A stretch of 64,000 bases of DNA from Halichondria panicea (Eukaryota; Porifera; Demospongiae; Suberitida; Halichondriidae), in assembly GCF_963675165.1 (NCBI RefSeq), contig NC_087387.1:3151501-3215500 (forward strand), read 5' to 3'. Positions within the stretch are counted from its first letter, which is position 1. Every line of letters begins with the position of its first letter. Shown piece by piece: positions 22,655-33,728 of the stretch. The notes beneath the pieces were generated by a model. That model was not told the origin of the DNA. It worked only from the letters and a program-made list of their open reading frames with translations, and ran no database searches. Made by a program: the position numbers and the translations under genes.

Positions 22655-25600
22655 CTACACTTTTTTGAGGGTATGCAGTGTTTCAGCATGTGCTTTCAGT
22701 TCATACATTTTTTGCTGAATTATGTCTGTTATCTGTTTTCTTAGCTCCACAGCATTAGCATGGAAGTCTGTATGACATCGCTGGTAATGAGCCTTTATTA
22801 TTGAAGATACATCAATGGGGTCACCAACATAGACTGTCAGCTTCTATTCAGTGAGTGCATGTTGTAAGAAACATTTTTAATTAAGCACACTCATAATACA
22901 TGTATACATGCATGTTTAAATGTACCTTAAAAAAACGTGGTATGTAGGGTGCTGAATTTGGCAATATATCATCCATTCCTGCATAGAAGATGTAGAGTTT
23001 AGGAATGTTTGAGCAGTGTTTTTTTAGCTGCCCCAGCAACAAAAGTTTTCCACAAATTAAGGCAAGCAGTGATGGGGCAATATCATAATTATAGAGAGCA
23101 TTTTTAATTTGGGCCAACGGGATCAGGGGTTTGTGCTACTTATAGACTTCGTATAATGGAAATACTTATTCAGTAATTATTATAACCAAGGCCGCCTTGG
23201 GTATTGCCAATGCAGACCTTTGTCTTTTAAAGTGCAAGCCCCCCTGATCTGAATTGAGATTGCACTGTGTACTTACCAACATGCCACAAAGGAAGAACAA
23301 GTGGAATTTTAGCTGATTCAGCAACCATTCGTCCAACACCTGCATACACAAATCAAGTCGTTGCAGTGTACGTACATGTATTCAACCAATAAAAGTGCAC
23401 GACCAAAGTTTAGATCAGCTGCACAAAGCTGATTTGAACCCGAGGCACAAGTCTGGTTGTCACATGCACAAACAGGCTGAGCATTTTGTACTTTTACGAA
23501 TGTTCATCTCTTACCCGATCGCCAAACCGCCACATTTTATACGTTTACCGAAATTATAACAGCCATTAGACTAAATTAGTGCGTACTAGCTACAACGGCA
23601 CTCACCCCACTTCAAGCGCATTGTATTGCCATTCATATTCACTTTGCCTGCACAAAGTAACATTGGATTGAAAAGTGTTAACAGAGCAATTAATGCTCAC
23701 CTTCTGGGAACACATGGATCCAATTTCCTTCGTTAAGCAATTGCAAACAAAAGTTCACTCCTTGCTGATAGACACCATCACCTACATTCCCATACGGTTA
23801 CTTACAACAGTTTCTAATTACATCAAGGATATGGCTATACAAGTCTTCTATCAGACGAACGATAGCAAAACGTCAAATTTGATGAGGTAGACCTCTAGCA
23901 ACATGTACGCATATATAGTTACATGTATGTATAGTCATACCTCTAACCACAGGCACGAGCTGGCTTCTGGAAAAAAAAGATGACAGAAGCTTGTTGGGGA
24001 AAACTAACTCCTTGGCAGCAGGAACCCTGAAAACGGCTCATAAATGTACACACACAATAATTATAGTCCTTACCATCTTGACATACGTTTAGTAGTACAC
24101 AACTTCAATGGAAGAACACCTACATGAACATGTATACACATCATGAGAAGAGGGAACACGCTATTGATCATAATCATCACAGCACTTATAATGAAAGTGC
24201 CGCGGGTGCTGATGCCTCGGTGGAGGTGCCAAAGCTACATAACATAAAGCTATACTAATAGCTTTTATACACACATTATAATTATCATGATGAATATTTT
24301 TGAAAACTCAAAGAGTGGGTAATCGACCATGATTGTTGTTAAAAACGATCGATTCAACTCTAAAATTAATGGCTGCATTAGAAGAGCTCTCTTCTCACTC
24401 TTGCAGCTACCAATAGCTAGCGTTCTAGTGCAGAGCTAACTACTAAGTAGAACAAAAATTTTGCTACGCACTCTTTTGCATTGTCATTCCAAGTACTCGA
24501 GAACAAAGCATTATTTTGCAAATCCATGAATTAAAATCCAAGACTAGAAGCCTACAGAAACTCTTACTTGCACTTCATTGATCCTTGAGCAGCTGTAGCA
24601 GTCTATACACACACAGACACACAAACACACTACCTCACTTGTGCATGCGCACCAAAGCATAATTATGTGATGTAGTTATACACTATGACACACGTAATAA
24701 ATAACTATAATTTATAGACACTTACTCCAAATAGCAGGGTCATCAATGCAGGAGGCATGATTGCTCACTGTCACTAGTGGAGTTCCTTTGGGTCGGCCAG
24801 CAACTACCTTAACAAGCTGCTTAACGTTTCTTGTTTGAACCCTCTGGCCTACAGCTACATTTGATATAGAGAAACATGTAGTAAGCATGGATTATTGCGA
24901 GAGTCAGCAAAGAAGCCCTTCCAAAACAACTAAATAATAAGTGCCTCGAATCAAGGCAGCGTGTAGTTAGCCTACAGACAACGTGCAAATTGCTTTTATT
25001 TGACAACGAAGCTTTAAACACCACTATTAAAAACTAATAACTTGTTGTGTGAAGGCTATCTGGCCATGCTATAAATGCAGCGCTGTGCATCCAGGTGAGC
25101 AGACAAACCAAACCAAATGACTACTATATTGTGGCCGCCCATGCGCCTCGGGTAATTATGGTTACAGTTCTAACATGCACACCCACATTTTATAGCTACA
25201 ATTATATATACCGTACTTATTCGATTTAAGGGGACCCTCTAAATATGCGACACCCTCATCTTAGGCAATTTTCTGACCTCTAAAAGTAGCAACTGCTGTG
25301 TCGACAATAAATTGTTTTATGTCCTCGATCCAGGCCGCTAGTAATTTAAGCGGCCTGTAATCAAAGATACCGTCTTTCTTATAATTACAGCGCCACTAAA
25401 AATTAATTACGATTTTCAAGAAAAAACATAATTCCAGTTAGACACACTTATATTAGAGTGGTACTTAGCAATAGAACGTAGAGTACTAGTAGCTGTTTCC
25501 ATGAGCACCCTTGATATCCATGGTACAACTATTACATGCACTATCGTATAGCGGGTAATTTTCGTGGGGTAAAATATTTGCTATTTTCATGGGCAAGCTG

Positions 25601-26470
25601 ACCTCCACAAAATTTTAACGTAGGTGTGGCTTAATTACCGGAACGTAGGAATGCAGTGCAGCCATGACACTAAATGAATTTTTTACCCCAGGAAAATTAC
25701 CCACTATACGGTATCAATTAACGATATACAAATTTATAGATCAGTTGTATGTGTAGCCTCAATTTAAGGATAATCTAATTGCCTAAGCGCCAGCAAAAAA
25801 TAATTCCGTAAGTTACTTGGCGCTCAAATATTATTTTGTGGACTTGGCGCTGTAATGAAGAAAGACGGTAGTAGAGTAACCCTTTAGATATACCGTACTT
25901 GTTCAATTTAAGGCGACACTTTTAAATAATTACGAAGCCAGAGGTCGTTTCTTTTGTATGTTGAACAATAATATTGAAGTCTTGGTGTCACATATTTAGA
26001 GGGTCGCATCTAATTGGAGATTACTCTACTATCCTCGATTACGCGATTATAGGCCGCTTAAAATAATTTATACATTGTTTCTTACAGCCTGGAATCGAGG
26101 CTATGGTTTGACCTCTATTTAGGACGAAAGTTGTTGTTAACGCAGGAGTTGCTACTTTTAGAGGTTAGAAAATTGCCTAAGATGAGGGTGTCGCATATTT
26201 GGAGGGTAGCTTTATATCGAATAAGTACGGTATGCACATAATTATATTATGTGACACCAGGACTTCAACACCATCTTCAACAAACAACCTCTGGCTTCGT
26301 AATTATTTACACAATTCAAGTCTAAAAAACGTATAATTTAGTAATACACTGTACTTACAAATTAACAATTTCATAACCAGAGAAGTGCATAACTTCACCA
26401 TCACTGAACTAGACCTCCATCCTAAGCCACGATGTTTTGGGAACGGCCAACCATCCATATCCACGGTCAT
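22655..26470 (-). CDS. TAFAZZIN: tafazzin, cardiolipin transacylase
   Basis: Nine exons on the minus strand: 26359-26470, 24726-24854, 24074-24119, 23941-24026, 23701-23781, 23606-23647, 23277-23339, 22926-22978 and 22655-22843. They total 801 nt, 266 residues (human 262-292). The acyltransferase HX4D is NHASCID (H70, D75), and FPEG is at 149-152. Other family blocks are WPFP near the N-terminus, [14 protein letters not shown]...[19 protein letters not shown] and a C-terminal helix. The 46-nt exon 3 encodes the [14 protein letters not shown] stretch. Tafazzin remodels cardiolipin acyl chains on the intermembrane-space-facing membranes of mitochondria. Intron 1 (1.5 kb) holds a family F foldback and a family C fragment; intron 2 holds a family A element. 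It starts 181 bp from SSBP1, divergent. Confidence 0.96.
24189..24666 (-). repeat. family A element in TAFAZZIN intron 2
   Basis: ATGAAAGTGCCGCGGGTGCT...GATGCCTCGGTGGAGG on the left, and TTGTGCATGCGCACCAAAGCATAAT on the right after a (CACA)n tract. It is nearly collinear with 62989-63532. Confidence 0.75.
24990..25152 (+). repeat. family C fragment in TAFAZZIN intron 1
   Basis: TTTTATTTGACAACGAAGCTTTAAAC, then AACTTGTTGTGTGAAGGCTA, CATCCAGGTGAGCAGACAAA and GTGGCCGCCCATGCGCCTCGG, in the same order as in the block at 45780-46797. Confidence 0.7.
25209..26232. repeat. family F foldback element (about 1 kb) in TAFAZZIN intron 1
   Basis: Long terminal inverted repeats of about 90-110 bp: the left arm starts TACCGTACTTATTCGATTTA and includes ATATGCGACACCCTCATCTTA; the right arm ends ATCGAATAAGTACGGTA. 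Nested inside are a family D MITE (25542-25713), a CCTCGATyC...GGCCGC fragment pair (25323-25373 and 26034-26103) and a second family F piece (25880-26032). Confidence 0.8.
25542..25713. repeat. family D MITE nested in the family F foldback
   Basis: TATCGTATAGCGGGTAATTT at the left and ATTACCCACTATACGGTA at the right. Its interior (AAGCTGACCTCCAC..., ACGTAGGAATGCAGTGCAG) is nearly the same as at 6082-6286. Confidence 0.8.
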
Positions 26471-26651
26471 AGCTAGCGTAGCTACCTACAATTTAATACA
26501 ATCCAAGCAAAATTAAATCCTAACTTCTTGTTTTGATTTTGGATCAGCCACGCCCATTTGTAACTGTCACGTGTGTACCTATACCGCACCAGGTACCCAC
26601 GCACCCACGTGGAAATAATGAGTGCCAGAAATAAAAGCTAGAGCTAGAGAG
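26471..26651. promoter_or_regulatory. 181-bp divergent promoter region of TAFAZZIN and SSBP1
   Basis: The gap lies between the two start codons. It holds two palindromic CACGTG E-boxes at 26568-26573 and 26606-26611, 38 bp apart, and a CCACGCCC GC-box-like word near 26548. Such CACGTG sites are recognised by USF/MITF/Myc-type bHLH factors in animals. Co-regulation of the two mitochondrial genes is an inference from position. Confidence 0.6.
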
Positions 26652-29600
26652 ATGTTCTGTAGAGGTTTCAGCAGTATAGAGGTTTGTGTGCGTTCCACAA
26701 AAAGTACATGATTGAGTTATTACCAATTTGTATCGAAGTTCACAAAGCTTTAAATATTTGAAAGTTTTGTAAGTGGTGGGTCTAATAAAACCGGGATTGA
26801 GTTAGTTTTCAGATGACATTTACTATAATATTATACTATGAAATGTATTATATACCAAAGTAGATCTAACCCTAGCTGTGGAAGTGTGGATAGCACGTCC
26901 ATGCAAGAAAGTAGAATCACTAAATTGACTTAATTCGATTTCACAGGGTCTCACACGGCATGGTGTACGAAAGATAAGCACTAGTCTGAGAAGGCCAGGA
27001 GAGAGATGTGAGTGTAATGTTTATCAGATTATCCATTCTCATCCCATGCTCGCATTAGTGTTACTACCCTTATTTGTAAAGAAGATGGCTTCTAGACTAA
27101 TTGCTTTGCTCGTCCCGACTTACTGAGTGTGAATTGAAATTATTATTTTGTTTACGTATAGGTATGAATAAAGTGCAACTACTCGGAAGAATTGGAACTG
27201 ACCCAAAAATGCACGGCACAGAACGAACTATGGTTTCATTCCCGCTTGCTACGCACTACTATTTTAAAGTCTCAAATGAAGACGGGTCAAGTAAGTTTAA
27301 TGTACACACAACTGCATTGCTAGAGTGTTTCCTCTATAACCGGACATGAAAACTTTGAGCTCCTGTTGTATAAGCTTTCACAAAGCAAACGGCTATGAGA
27401 TAGGATCTATGTACCTTGCTTAGCATAGAAAGCAAGTAGAATAGCTTGTCTCTCTTTCGTTATGGAGAAGCAAGTCTACCAGACACTCAATTATCGTGTC
27501 CGGTTAAAGTTGTTCACACTATGTAAAACCACACCTACTAATTACCGGACATAATCTTCAATGTAACATTACACGCATATGCAGAACCCCTTGTGGGTGT
27601 GTTCACGCAAAAATATCAGGCAATAGATATATGTTCAGTACAGTAGCTGTACTTCATTCATTTTGCTAAAGTCTGGACAGCGTTCGGACAGTGTCCGATA
27701 ATAGTAAGTGTCCGGTGATAGAGGTGGCACTCTATGTCATTATTATGCCTCGAGACGTAGCCGCACGAGGGATACGGTAAAGCTGACTGTGTGTGTGTCT
27801 GTCTGTCTGTGTGTGTGTGTGTGTGTGTATTCCAGCTATAACTGCTCAACGGTTGCAATGTAACGAAAACTAACAGCTTCTATAGGCTTCTAGCCACGTT
27901 CTCTTGGATTTTGATTCGTGGATTAGCAAACTAAAGCTTCTTTCTCGAGTTATGGCTAGTTTGACTCACATTGAAGGCTGTTGCAGTCTCTTCAGAATCT
28001 TTCATAGCATCATCTGTCCGCACAAACTTTCTATTCAACATATGAGTTAGCCTTGCACTAAAGCGCTAGCTTTTTGTTAGCTACAATACTCAGAAAATAT
28101 CTTTTAAAACAGCTAGCTAGCAGTAGCCATTTGTGAAATTGATCTCTTTGGACACACCCTTTAATTATTCCTGTGGATGTAATGCGCATGCGCGCTCATT
28201 CCCCATGTGTGAGAAAATAATATCCCAAGATCCTCCTGGCAGAATCATCTTTGTCTTGAGGGCCTGGTATATAAGCCACAAAACACTACCATATAACAAT
28301 ATAGATAACAATATGCATGTACACAGGTCTTTTCTTCTTAGATATTATATACACTGAACTACAGATCCTGGAAGAATCAATTTTCTTCTTTCTTGAGATC
28401 CTGGTAAGCCACATAATACAACAATAGATGCATGTAAATAAGTCTTTTCTTCTCAGTGACTTTATATAGATAAGCTAACTTTAATACTAATATAACACTC
28501 TAATACTTTTAAGCGAAAGCAAAAACATGGCGAGAGGCATTAGCACAGCGCCAGCTTGAACACTAGTTATAATCAGTGCCACTTCCTGGTTTCATTCATA
28601 TCGTATGTTTATGTAGCCTCCTTCGCAGGCCTTCAAGAGAGAAAAGAAGGCCTGCTACTGACTGCTTGCTCATGCGCAATATTTTTCCCGTAACATTTCC
28701 AATGATACTGACATTTTATCAAAAAAATATCCTTAATCAATATACGGACAAAGAAGTCATAATAATTTATACAGAGCTATAGCTAGCTAGTGACAGAGCT
28801 ATAGGTTTGTTACACAGCTCTGTATGTAGACAGGTGAGATTAGCGTATGCGCAAGCAGTCGTTACCAGGCCCACTCTCAGAAGAAGTGCGGCCTGGGATC
28901 GAGGCTATGTTTATGTGACTAATTATAAGGTGATTAGTTGTAGTTAGCAATTTTGTCTTTGAATAAATCTTAATGTACTACCTCCGTTGCAATTTAGCAA
29001 CCGAGAAATCAAGAACAAACTGGCACTTGATCAATGTCAGACAACCAAGTACTCAACAGTATGTAATGAAGTATGTGAAGAAAGGATCTCGAGTGTTTGT
29101 AGGTGGGAGAATTGAGTATTTACGTTCTCAAGACGAGCAAGGACACACTAAAGATCTTGCAGTAGTTATTTCTGGTAAAAAATTAATGTTCAAGTGTTAT
29201 ATTCATTATACATGTATTAGCTGGTACTGTAAATATTTTGTTTTACAGCCTGCACGTATAGTAATCATATAATTATTACAGGCGGGCGTAGGCCTTTTTG
29301 GTCAATTTTCACCCATTTTGCTCGCTATAATATTATTGTGTGAGACTAGGGGAGTGGCTCTAGTGTATGTAGGGGAAAGGTTGTATATAAGAAGAAGTTG
29401 TTGCAGCGGTTGTCTAGTGAAACTGGGGGGAGAGGCTTTAGTGAAGTTGACTTTCGGTTAATACCGCATTTTCGAATTATTGGCGCTTTTGATGCACAGT
29501 GGTCTGTGTTTTTAGTGTCTCAATCTGTCTATGTTCTCAATCTGTCTATGTACTATACATGTCATGTTCTGTTTATGGAGTGCATAAAGTAATTTTTAAT

Positions 29601-29728
29601 GTTTTTATTTTCTCCCAGATGAAGTTATACTTTTAGCTACTCCTAGGACAGCAGCAGAGAAAGAGGAACAATTAAAGGAGGACAATAATCAAGCAAGGGA
29701 AGACTTTGATGCAGTGGATGAAATTTAG
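26652..29728 (+). CDS. SSBP1: mitochondrial single-stranded DNA-binding protein
   Basis: Five exons: 26652-26681, 26947-27007, 27162-27290, 28998-29174 and 29619-29728, total 507 nt, 168 residues (human 148). The OB fold is clear: MNKVQLLGRIGTDP, VSFPLATHYYF, TNWHLINVRQPS, YVMKYVKKGSRVFVGGRIEY and LAVVISDEVILLA, all in the order of animal mtSSB. Exons 1-2 give a basic, Arg/Ser-rich N-terminus without acidic clusters (MFCRGFSSIEGLTRHGVRK...), as expected of a matrix-targeting sequence. Exon 1 is only 30 nt with a GAG|GTTTGT donor and is the least certain part. The C-terminal tail is acidic, longer than in vertebrates. The protein coats single-stranded mtDNA during replication. Intron 3 (1.7 kb) carries three repeats. 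Confidence 0.93.
27321..27734. repeat. TIR element in SSBP1 intron 3
   Basis: TAGAGTGTTTCCTCTATAACCGGACA-type left end and TGTCCGGTGATAGAGGTGGC...ACTCTA right end are inverted repeats of about 26 bp. The interior includes TGTCCGGTTAAAG and ACCGGACATAATC words, a 'TCCGG' vocabulary shared with 31189-32177 and 35102-35491. It is 414 bp, non-coding. Confidence 0.75.
27741..28566 (+). repeat. family B element in SSBP1 intron 3
   Basis: It begins TATTATGCCTCGAGACGTAG right after the preceding TIR element, has a (TG)n tract, and ends with AACATGGCGAGAGGCATTAG and CAGCTTGAACACT. It is collinear with 9987-10815. Confidence 0.8.
28614..28907. repeat. family H foldback in SSBP1 intron 3
   Basis: The left end is TAGCCTCCTTCGCAGGCCTT, with GACTGCTTGCTCATGCGCAA inside; the right end is GCGTATGCGCAAGCAGTC with GTGCGGCCTGGGATCGAGGC-TA. 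Inverted arms surround an AGAGCTATA-rich middle. A longer copy is at 44153-44774. Confidence 0.75.
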
Positions 29729-29990
29729 TTGAGCTTCATATAATTATTGTTGACATTTAATATGGAGAGTATCATATGGGTGGGTGGTACTCGGTGGCAC
29801 AAACTAACATTGTATAATTACTGGAGGAATACACAATTATCTAGGATGCTTCAAAGTTGGGATGGGTCTGTGCATATAACTCATAACCGTATGCATCAAT
29901 CATGTATGCATGATAGCAAGTTACAGCTTGCAGTGTTAGTTTTAGTCAGCTTGATTTATGGGTATGTACTCAGTACAAACTAACATTGTA

Positions 29991-30600
29991 ATTATGCCTC
30001 GAGGTGTAGCCGCATGAGGGTAATATAAAAGCTGACTGTGTGTGTGTGTGTGTAGGCCCGGATAAGTTATGCTTTTTTTCACCCATTATTCGAAAAATGT
30101 GAATTCTTGAAAAATGTGCCTATTATTCTCATGAAAAATTCGATTATTCTATGACATAATTATAGACAAAATTTAAGACGTAGACATAACCAGTACATGT
30201 ACATGCACAACTGACACAGACTTAATTGATTTTTGCCGTGAAAACGTTGTTATGCAAAATTTGATGCAATGATTTTTACCAAAAATAGACAGTGATTCCT
30301 ATTGTGCTAAAATTATTCCCAGCATAATTTATCAGGGCCTATGTGCATGTGTGTCTGTTCCAGCTGTAACTGCTCAACGATTGCAATCCGATGAAAACTA
30401 ACAACTCTTGGATTTTCATTCGTGGATTTGAAAATTAAATCTTCTTTCTCGAGTTATGACTAGTTTGACTTCACATTGAAGGCTGTTGCAGTCCCTTCTG
30501 TTCTCACAAATATTCTATTCAACTTATGAGTTAGCCTTGCACTAAAGCGCTAGCTGTTTGTTAGCTACAGAGTCAGAAAAGAGCTGCAAAAGCCATGCAT
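29991..30600 (+). repeat. family B element, truncated and interrupted
   Basis: It starts ATTATGCCTCGAGGTGTAGC and is cut at the (TG)n tract by the insertion at 30053-30341. It resumes with TCTGTTCCAGCTGTAACTGC and ends near AGAAAAGAGCTGCAAAAGCC. Confidence 0.75.
30053..30341. repeat. nested MITE inserted in a family B copy
   Basis: TA-GGCCCGGATAAGTTATGCT on the left and AGCATAATTTATCAGGGCC-TA on the right form inverted repeats flanked by TA. It splits the (TG)n region of the host family B copy, so it is younger than that copy. It is 289 bp, AT-rich, with no coding. Confidence 0.8.
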
Positions 30601-31188
30601 GTACGTATAGTCTCACGAATCAGCCGCACCTCTCAGGGAAGAACTTCCCAAAAGAAGGGCGCATACTGAACGAAAAATTGTTACGCTAAGGAACCTGCAG
30701 ATGGCTGACTAGCTCATTGTGGTATATCGGTTTGACCAACAAGTCCGAACATATTTCACATTTCTCGTATAAGCAGCAACTATCTTTTGTGATCTGTCAG
30801 TGTTTGACCTTTGCAGTACTTCGTACTAACAGTTTCTTCAGCCTTCACACTGCTTTCCATACATTCAGTGGACAGATTAGTAGCAACATGTATATCATAT
30901 CTGCTTGTATATGCAAGCTAGTCCCAGCCCATTCTCCACTTGTGAGTTTCCATACCACCAAGAGTAGATCGTGAGAGCATTTATGATAGCACCTTATAGC
31001 AGGTAATTTTCGAGGGTGTCGCAGATTAGCCGTTTTTGTAGCCCTAGAAGCCACCATTGCTTAGGACTACATGTTGTTTGCATAGCAACATTGTAGGGTG
31101 GTTTTGTGGTAATGCAGTGAGCTGATTTAATGCAAACAGCTGTAATGACTGTGTGGTTCAGTGCAGTGTCAACAATTGCATAAATAAA

Positions 31189-32177
31189 TACCGTATTCAC
31201 CCGAATTACCGGGACACAGAAAAATAATTACGGCTTGCAGTGTCCCTTGGAGTAGAGCAAGAAAAATTACGTTAAAGTCGAAGTGTCCCTTGTATTAGGG
31301 TGTCCCGTAGTAATTAGAACGAATATTTCCCCATTTAAGGTACGTACACGGCCTCGATTCCAGGCCGAGGCTAGCTCTGCAGCTAAAATGTCTTTCGTGC
31401 AGTTTAGAAGCTGTGTACGCGGGTTCCATGTCTACAAAGGTGTCTTCAACCGTCAGTAACATATTACGGTGCTAGAGAGTAGAATCTAGAGAGTTTCTAA
31501 GAGTTTTGAGTCTCTATCGAGCTAACATGCTCTTTTTCGTTCTAATTAGATAGGGACGTCTAAAAATATTTACATTTCCTGTTGTTCCTTAATAATAATA
31601 ATAATAATAATGAACACACCAGGAATAGGTGTACATAATTATTATATTACATGTATATAGTAATAGTATAGAACTATAGTGCAAGAATAGTTAGTCCAAC
31701 TTAAAGTCAATCGCAGCAGATAGAGTTAATTATCATTGATGTATCTTCACGCGAGTTGAAAGAAATGCGGCCAAGCCTGACATCCCGAACGAAGTCCGCA
31801 CAAACCATGTTGTCACTGCTATAAACTTTAATAAAATTCCTTTGATCAGGTTGTTAGCCCCGACTGCTGTGAATGCATGGCTAGATGCCCATGAGAAAAC
31901 TGATCTAATGAGGGTGGATTTAGATGTTAAAGCACGTGAAATGAAGTTCGAAAAAATATCTGGTATTCAAACTCTGAACTCCAGCAACACAGTGGAGAAT
32001 TCTTGTGTGACATTGACAAGGCAATCTCCAAATTTTCCTCAAAAAAGCGGTTTCAAGAGCACGAATTTTCTTACTGTCAATTCTCCACAAAACACAATTA
32101 TATAGAATGAAAAAAATTACGTAAGTCCGAAGTGTCCCTTAGAATAGAGTGTCCCGGTAATTCGGGGGAATACGGTA
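31189..32177. repeat. TIR element of about 990 bp with TACCGTATTCACCCGAATTA ends
   Basis: The left TIR TACCGTATTCACCCGAATTA and the right TIR TAATTCGGGGGAATACGGTA continue inward for about 70 bp with matching GTGTCCCTT blocks. An 87-codon frame (31842-32105) with no recognisable domain could be a residue of a captured or internal coding sequence. A (TAA)n run lies at about 31592-31610, and a CGATTCCAGGCCGAGGCTAG fragment near 31355. Confidence 0.75.
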
Positions 32178-32290
32178 AACATACAAAATTAATTAGCTAC
32201 TTCTTCTATATACACTCTAATACTTTTCGAGCGAAAGCAAAACATGGCGAGAGGCATTATAGCACAGCACAGCTTGCAACACTCTTTACT

Positions 32291-32700
32291 TCAAAAGTTG
32301 GGATGGGTCTATGCATGTATATAAGGCCACGCCAAATTAATCTTATGTTTCACGGATTTTCCGGGTCATATTTTCAGAATGCCACCAAAAAACCAATTAG
32401 TGGTCCAGGTCAGAGGTCAGAATGGCCACCACATGACTATCAGTAATGTTTTGCTAATGCGACTTTATGTGGTTTGTTGTGATTCTGTTTGTGGTTTTAT
32501 AATGATATTCATTGATTTCCCCCCTTTTTTGCCTGCCACCCGGTCTGTTTTTGGGGATTAAATGTCCGTGAAAATAAGATCAATTTGGTGTGGCCTAACT
32601 CATAACTGTATGCATTGATCATGTATAATGCATGATAGTAAGTTACAGCTGCAATGTTAGTGCATAGCTTTTAGTCAGTTTGATTTATGTGAAAAGTGGG
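32291..32700 (+). repeat. duplicate of the SSBP1 3' flank (unit X), interrupted
   Basis: AAAGTTGGGATGGGTCTRTG at the start, then AACTCATAACYGTATGCAT, CATGATAG.AAGTTACAGCT and TTTTAGTCAG.TTGATTTATG, match 29850-29965. The copy is split by the Harbinger-like MITE. It directly follows a family B tail. Confidence 0.7.
32335..32595. repeat. PIF/Harbinger-like MITE
   Basis: GGCCACGCCAAATTAATCTT and AAGATCAATTTGGTGTGGCC are terminal inverted repeats flanked by TAA on both sides. The 3-bp TAA duplication with GGCC ends is the usual signature of Harbinger derivatives. It is 261 bp, with no transposase. Confidence 0.8.
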
Positions 32701-32939
32701 AACAACAATTATAATGCACAGTGCCCGGTTTATGACAGTAAACTGTACTTTTGGTCACCATCTAGATGGAATTAGGCGCAGATAATTGGGATACTGATAT
32801 ACCCGGTAGGAGGAGTACATATTCATGAGTTGAGAGTAAAGTTTTATTGAGTTCTTCCATTATAGTTTAGAGCAGATTAAGCTTTAGATTTCCCCAAAAG
32901 ACCAGTGACAGAGCACACTCAGATTCGCCGAGCACGATT

Positions 32940-32977
32940 TAGCCTCGAGACCAGTAATCGGCCAGGATTCGAGGCTA
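32940..32977. repeat. short TAGCCTC foldback
   Basis: TAGCCTCGAGACCAGTAATC and GGCCAGGATTCGAGGCTA fold back on each other; same ends as 1617-1653. Confidence 0.7.
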
Positions 32978-33270
32978 AGCACGATTTGGGCTGTATCTCC
33001 AAGCGCCAGAGGAGGTCCGACAGGCGCAGTGCAGCTCAAGCAATTAGCCTCTGATTACTCTCAGTAAAAACATACGACATGGGCGGATAATTGGGGCGAG
33101 CGAAGCGAGTCCCTTAGTTAGTCATGCACGTGGTCCGGGTGGTGTATGTATGTATATATGTCGTGGACCGGCAGACTGGCATGGACCGGCATACGATAAT
33201 TATTTGCTTTTGTGACTCGTGATTCTTTACCAATTTCTATGTGAGTCAATAACTTTAGCTCGATAAAGAT

Positions 33271-33321
33271 TAGCCTCGATCCCAGGCTGCACTTCCCACT
33301 CAAGGCCGGTGAAGGAGGCTA
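33271..33321. repeat. short TAGCCTC foldback, mixed ends
   Basis: The left end is TAGCCTCGATCCCAGGCTGC, the right end is GGCCGGTGAAGGAGGCTA. It combines the GATCCCAGGC and GAAGGAGGCTA end types seen at opposite ends of the 28614 and 44153 copies, as expected of a deletion derivative. Confidence 0.65.
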
Positions 33322-33330
33322 GATAAAGAT

Positions 33331-33728
33331 ATGAATAGCGACAAAACTAGTGATAAGGAGGGAGCGGGAGCGACAGGCAAGATCCTCAGAAACAGGGAAA
33401 GGAGGCTTGCTACCCAGAGAAAGATACAGGGCACACAGGAGCAGCAGGAAGTGAAGGTAACTGACTCAAACGGTTCTGCAGGAGTTTGCCTAACACAAAT
33501 AAATTTTGTGTAGAAACTGCACAAGTCAGCAGAAAGTGGCCAAATTATGTTATTACACTTACAGAGACTCCAGAGGCCACACAGGCACGTTTGAAGCAAT
33601 ACATGCAAGGCAGAGGCATACAGAGTGAAGCCTCTATTCGAACAATCTGCTGTTTAATCCAAGATGCTGTTTATATCTGCAGTCATGCCAATAATGTCCA
33701 TCTATCGATTACCACTTGGACAATATGA
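33331..33728 (+). CDS. possible small gene, unsupported product
   Basis: An ATG at 33331 opens a charged frame (KILRNRERRLATQRK and following) that reaches a donor-like AAG|GTAACT at about 33457. A second open stretch, TPEATQARLKQYMQGR onward (33569-33728), follows a good acceptor (TTACACTTACAG). The two frames do not join in phase: splicing gives a stop after nine codons. No domain is recognised. It may be a decayed gene, a repeat-borne fragment or chance. The 5' side abuts a short TAGCCTC foldback. Confidence 0.2.

Larger units (their letters stand above)
29729..33330. other. repeat-built spacer downstream of SSBP1
   Basis: No confident gene. It contains a duplicated unit X (29850-29965 and 32291-32700), a family B copy with an internal insertion, a 990-bp TIR element (31189-32177), a family B tail (about 32214-32290), a Harbinger-like MITE (32335-32595) and two short foldbacks (32940-32977, 33271-33321). 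The remaining sequence shows nothing recognisable. Confidence 0.55.

Noticed and set aside
31842-32105. 87-codon frame in the 990-bp TIR element as a transposase
   Set aside because: It has no DDE or other catalytic motif and ends inside the terminal repeat.
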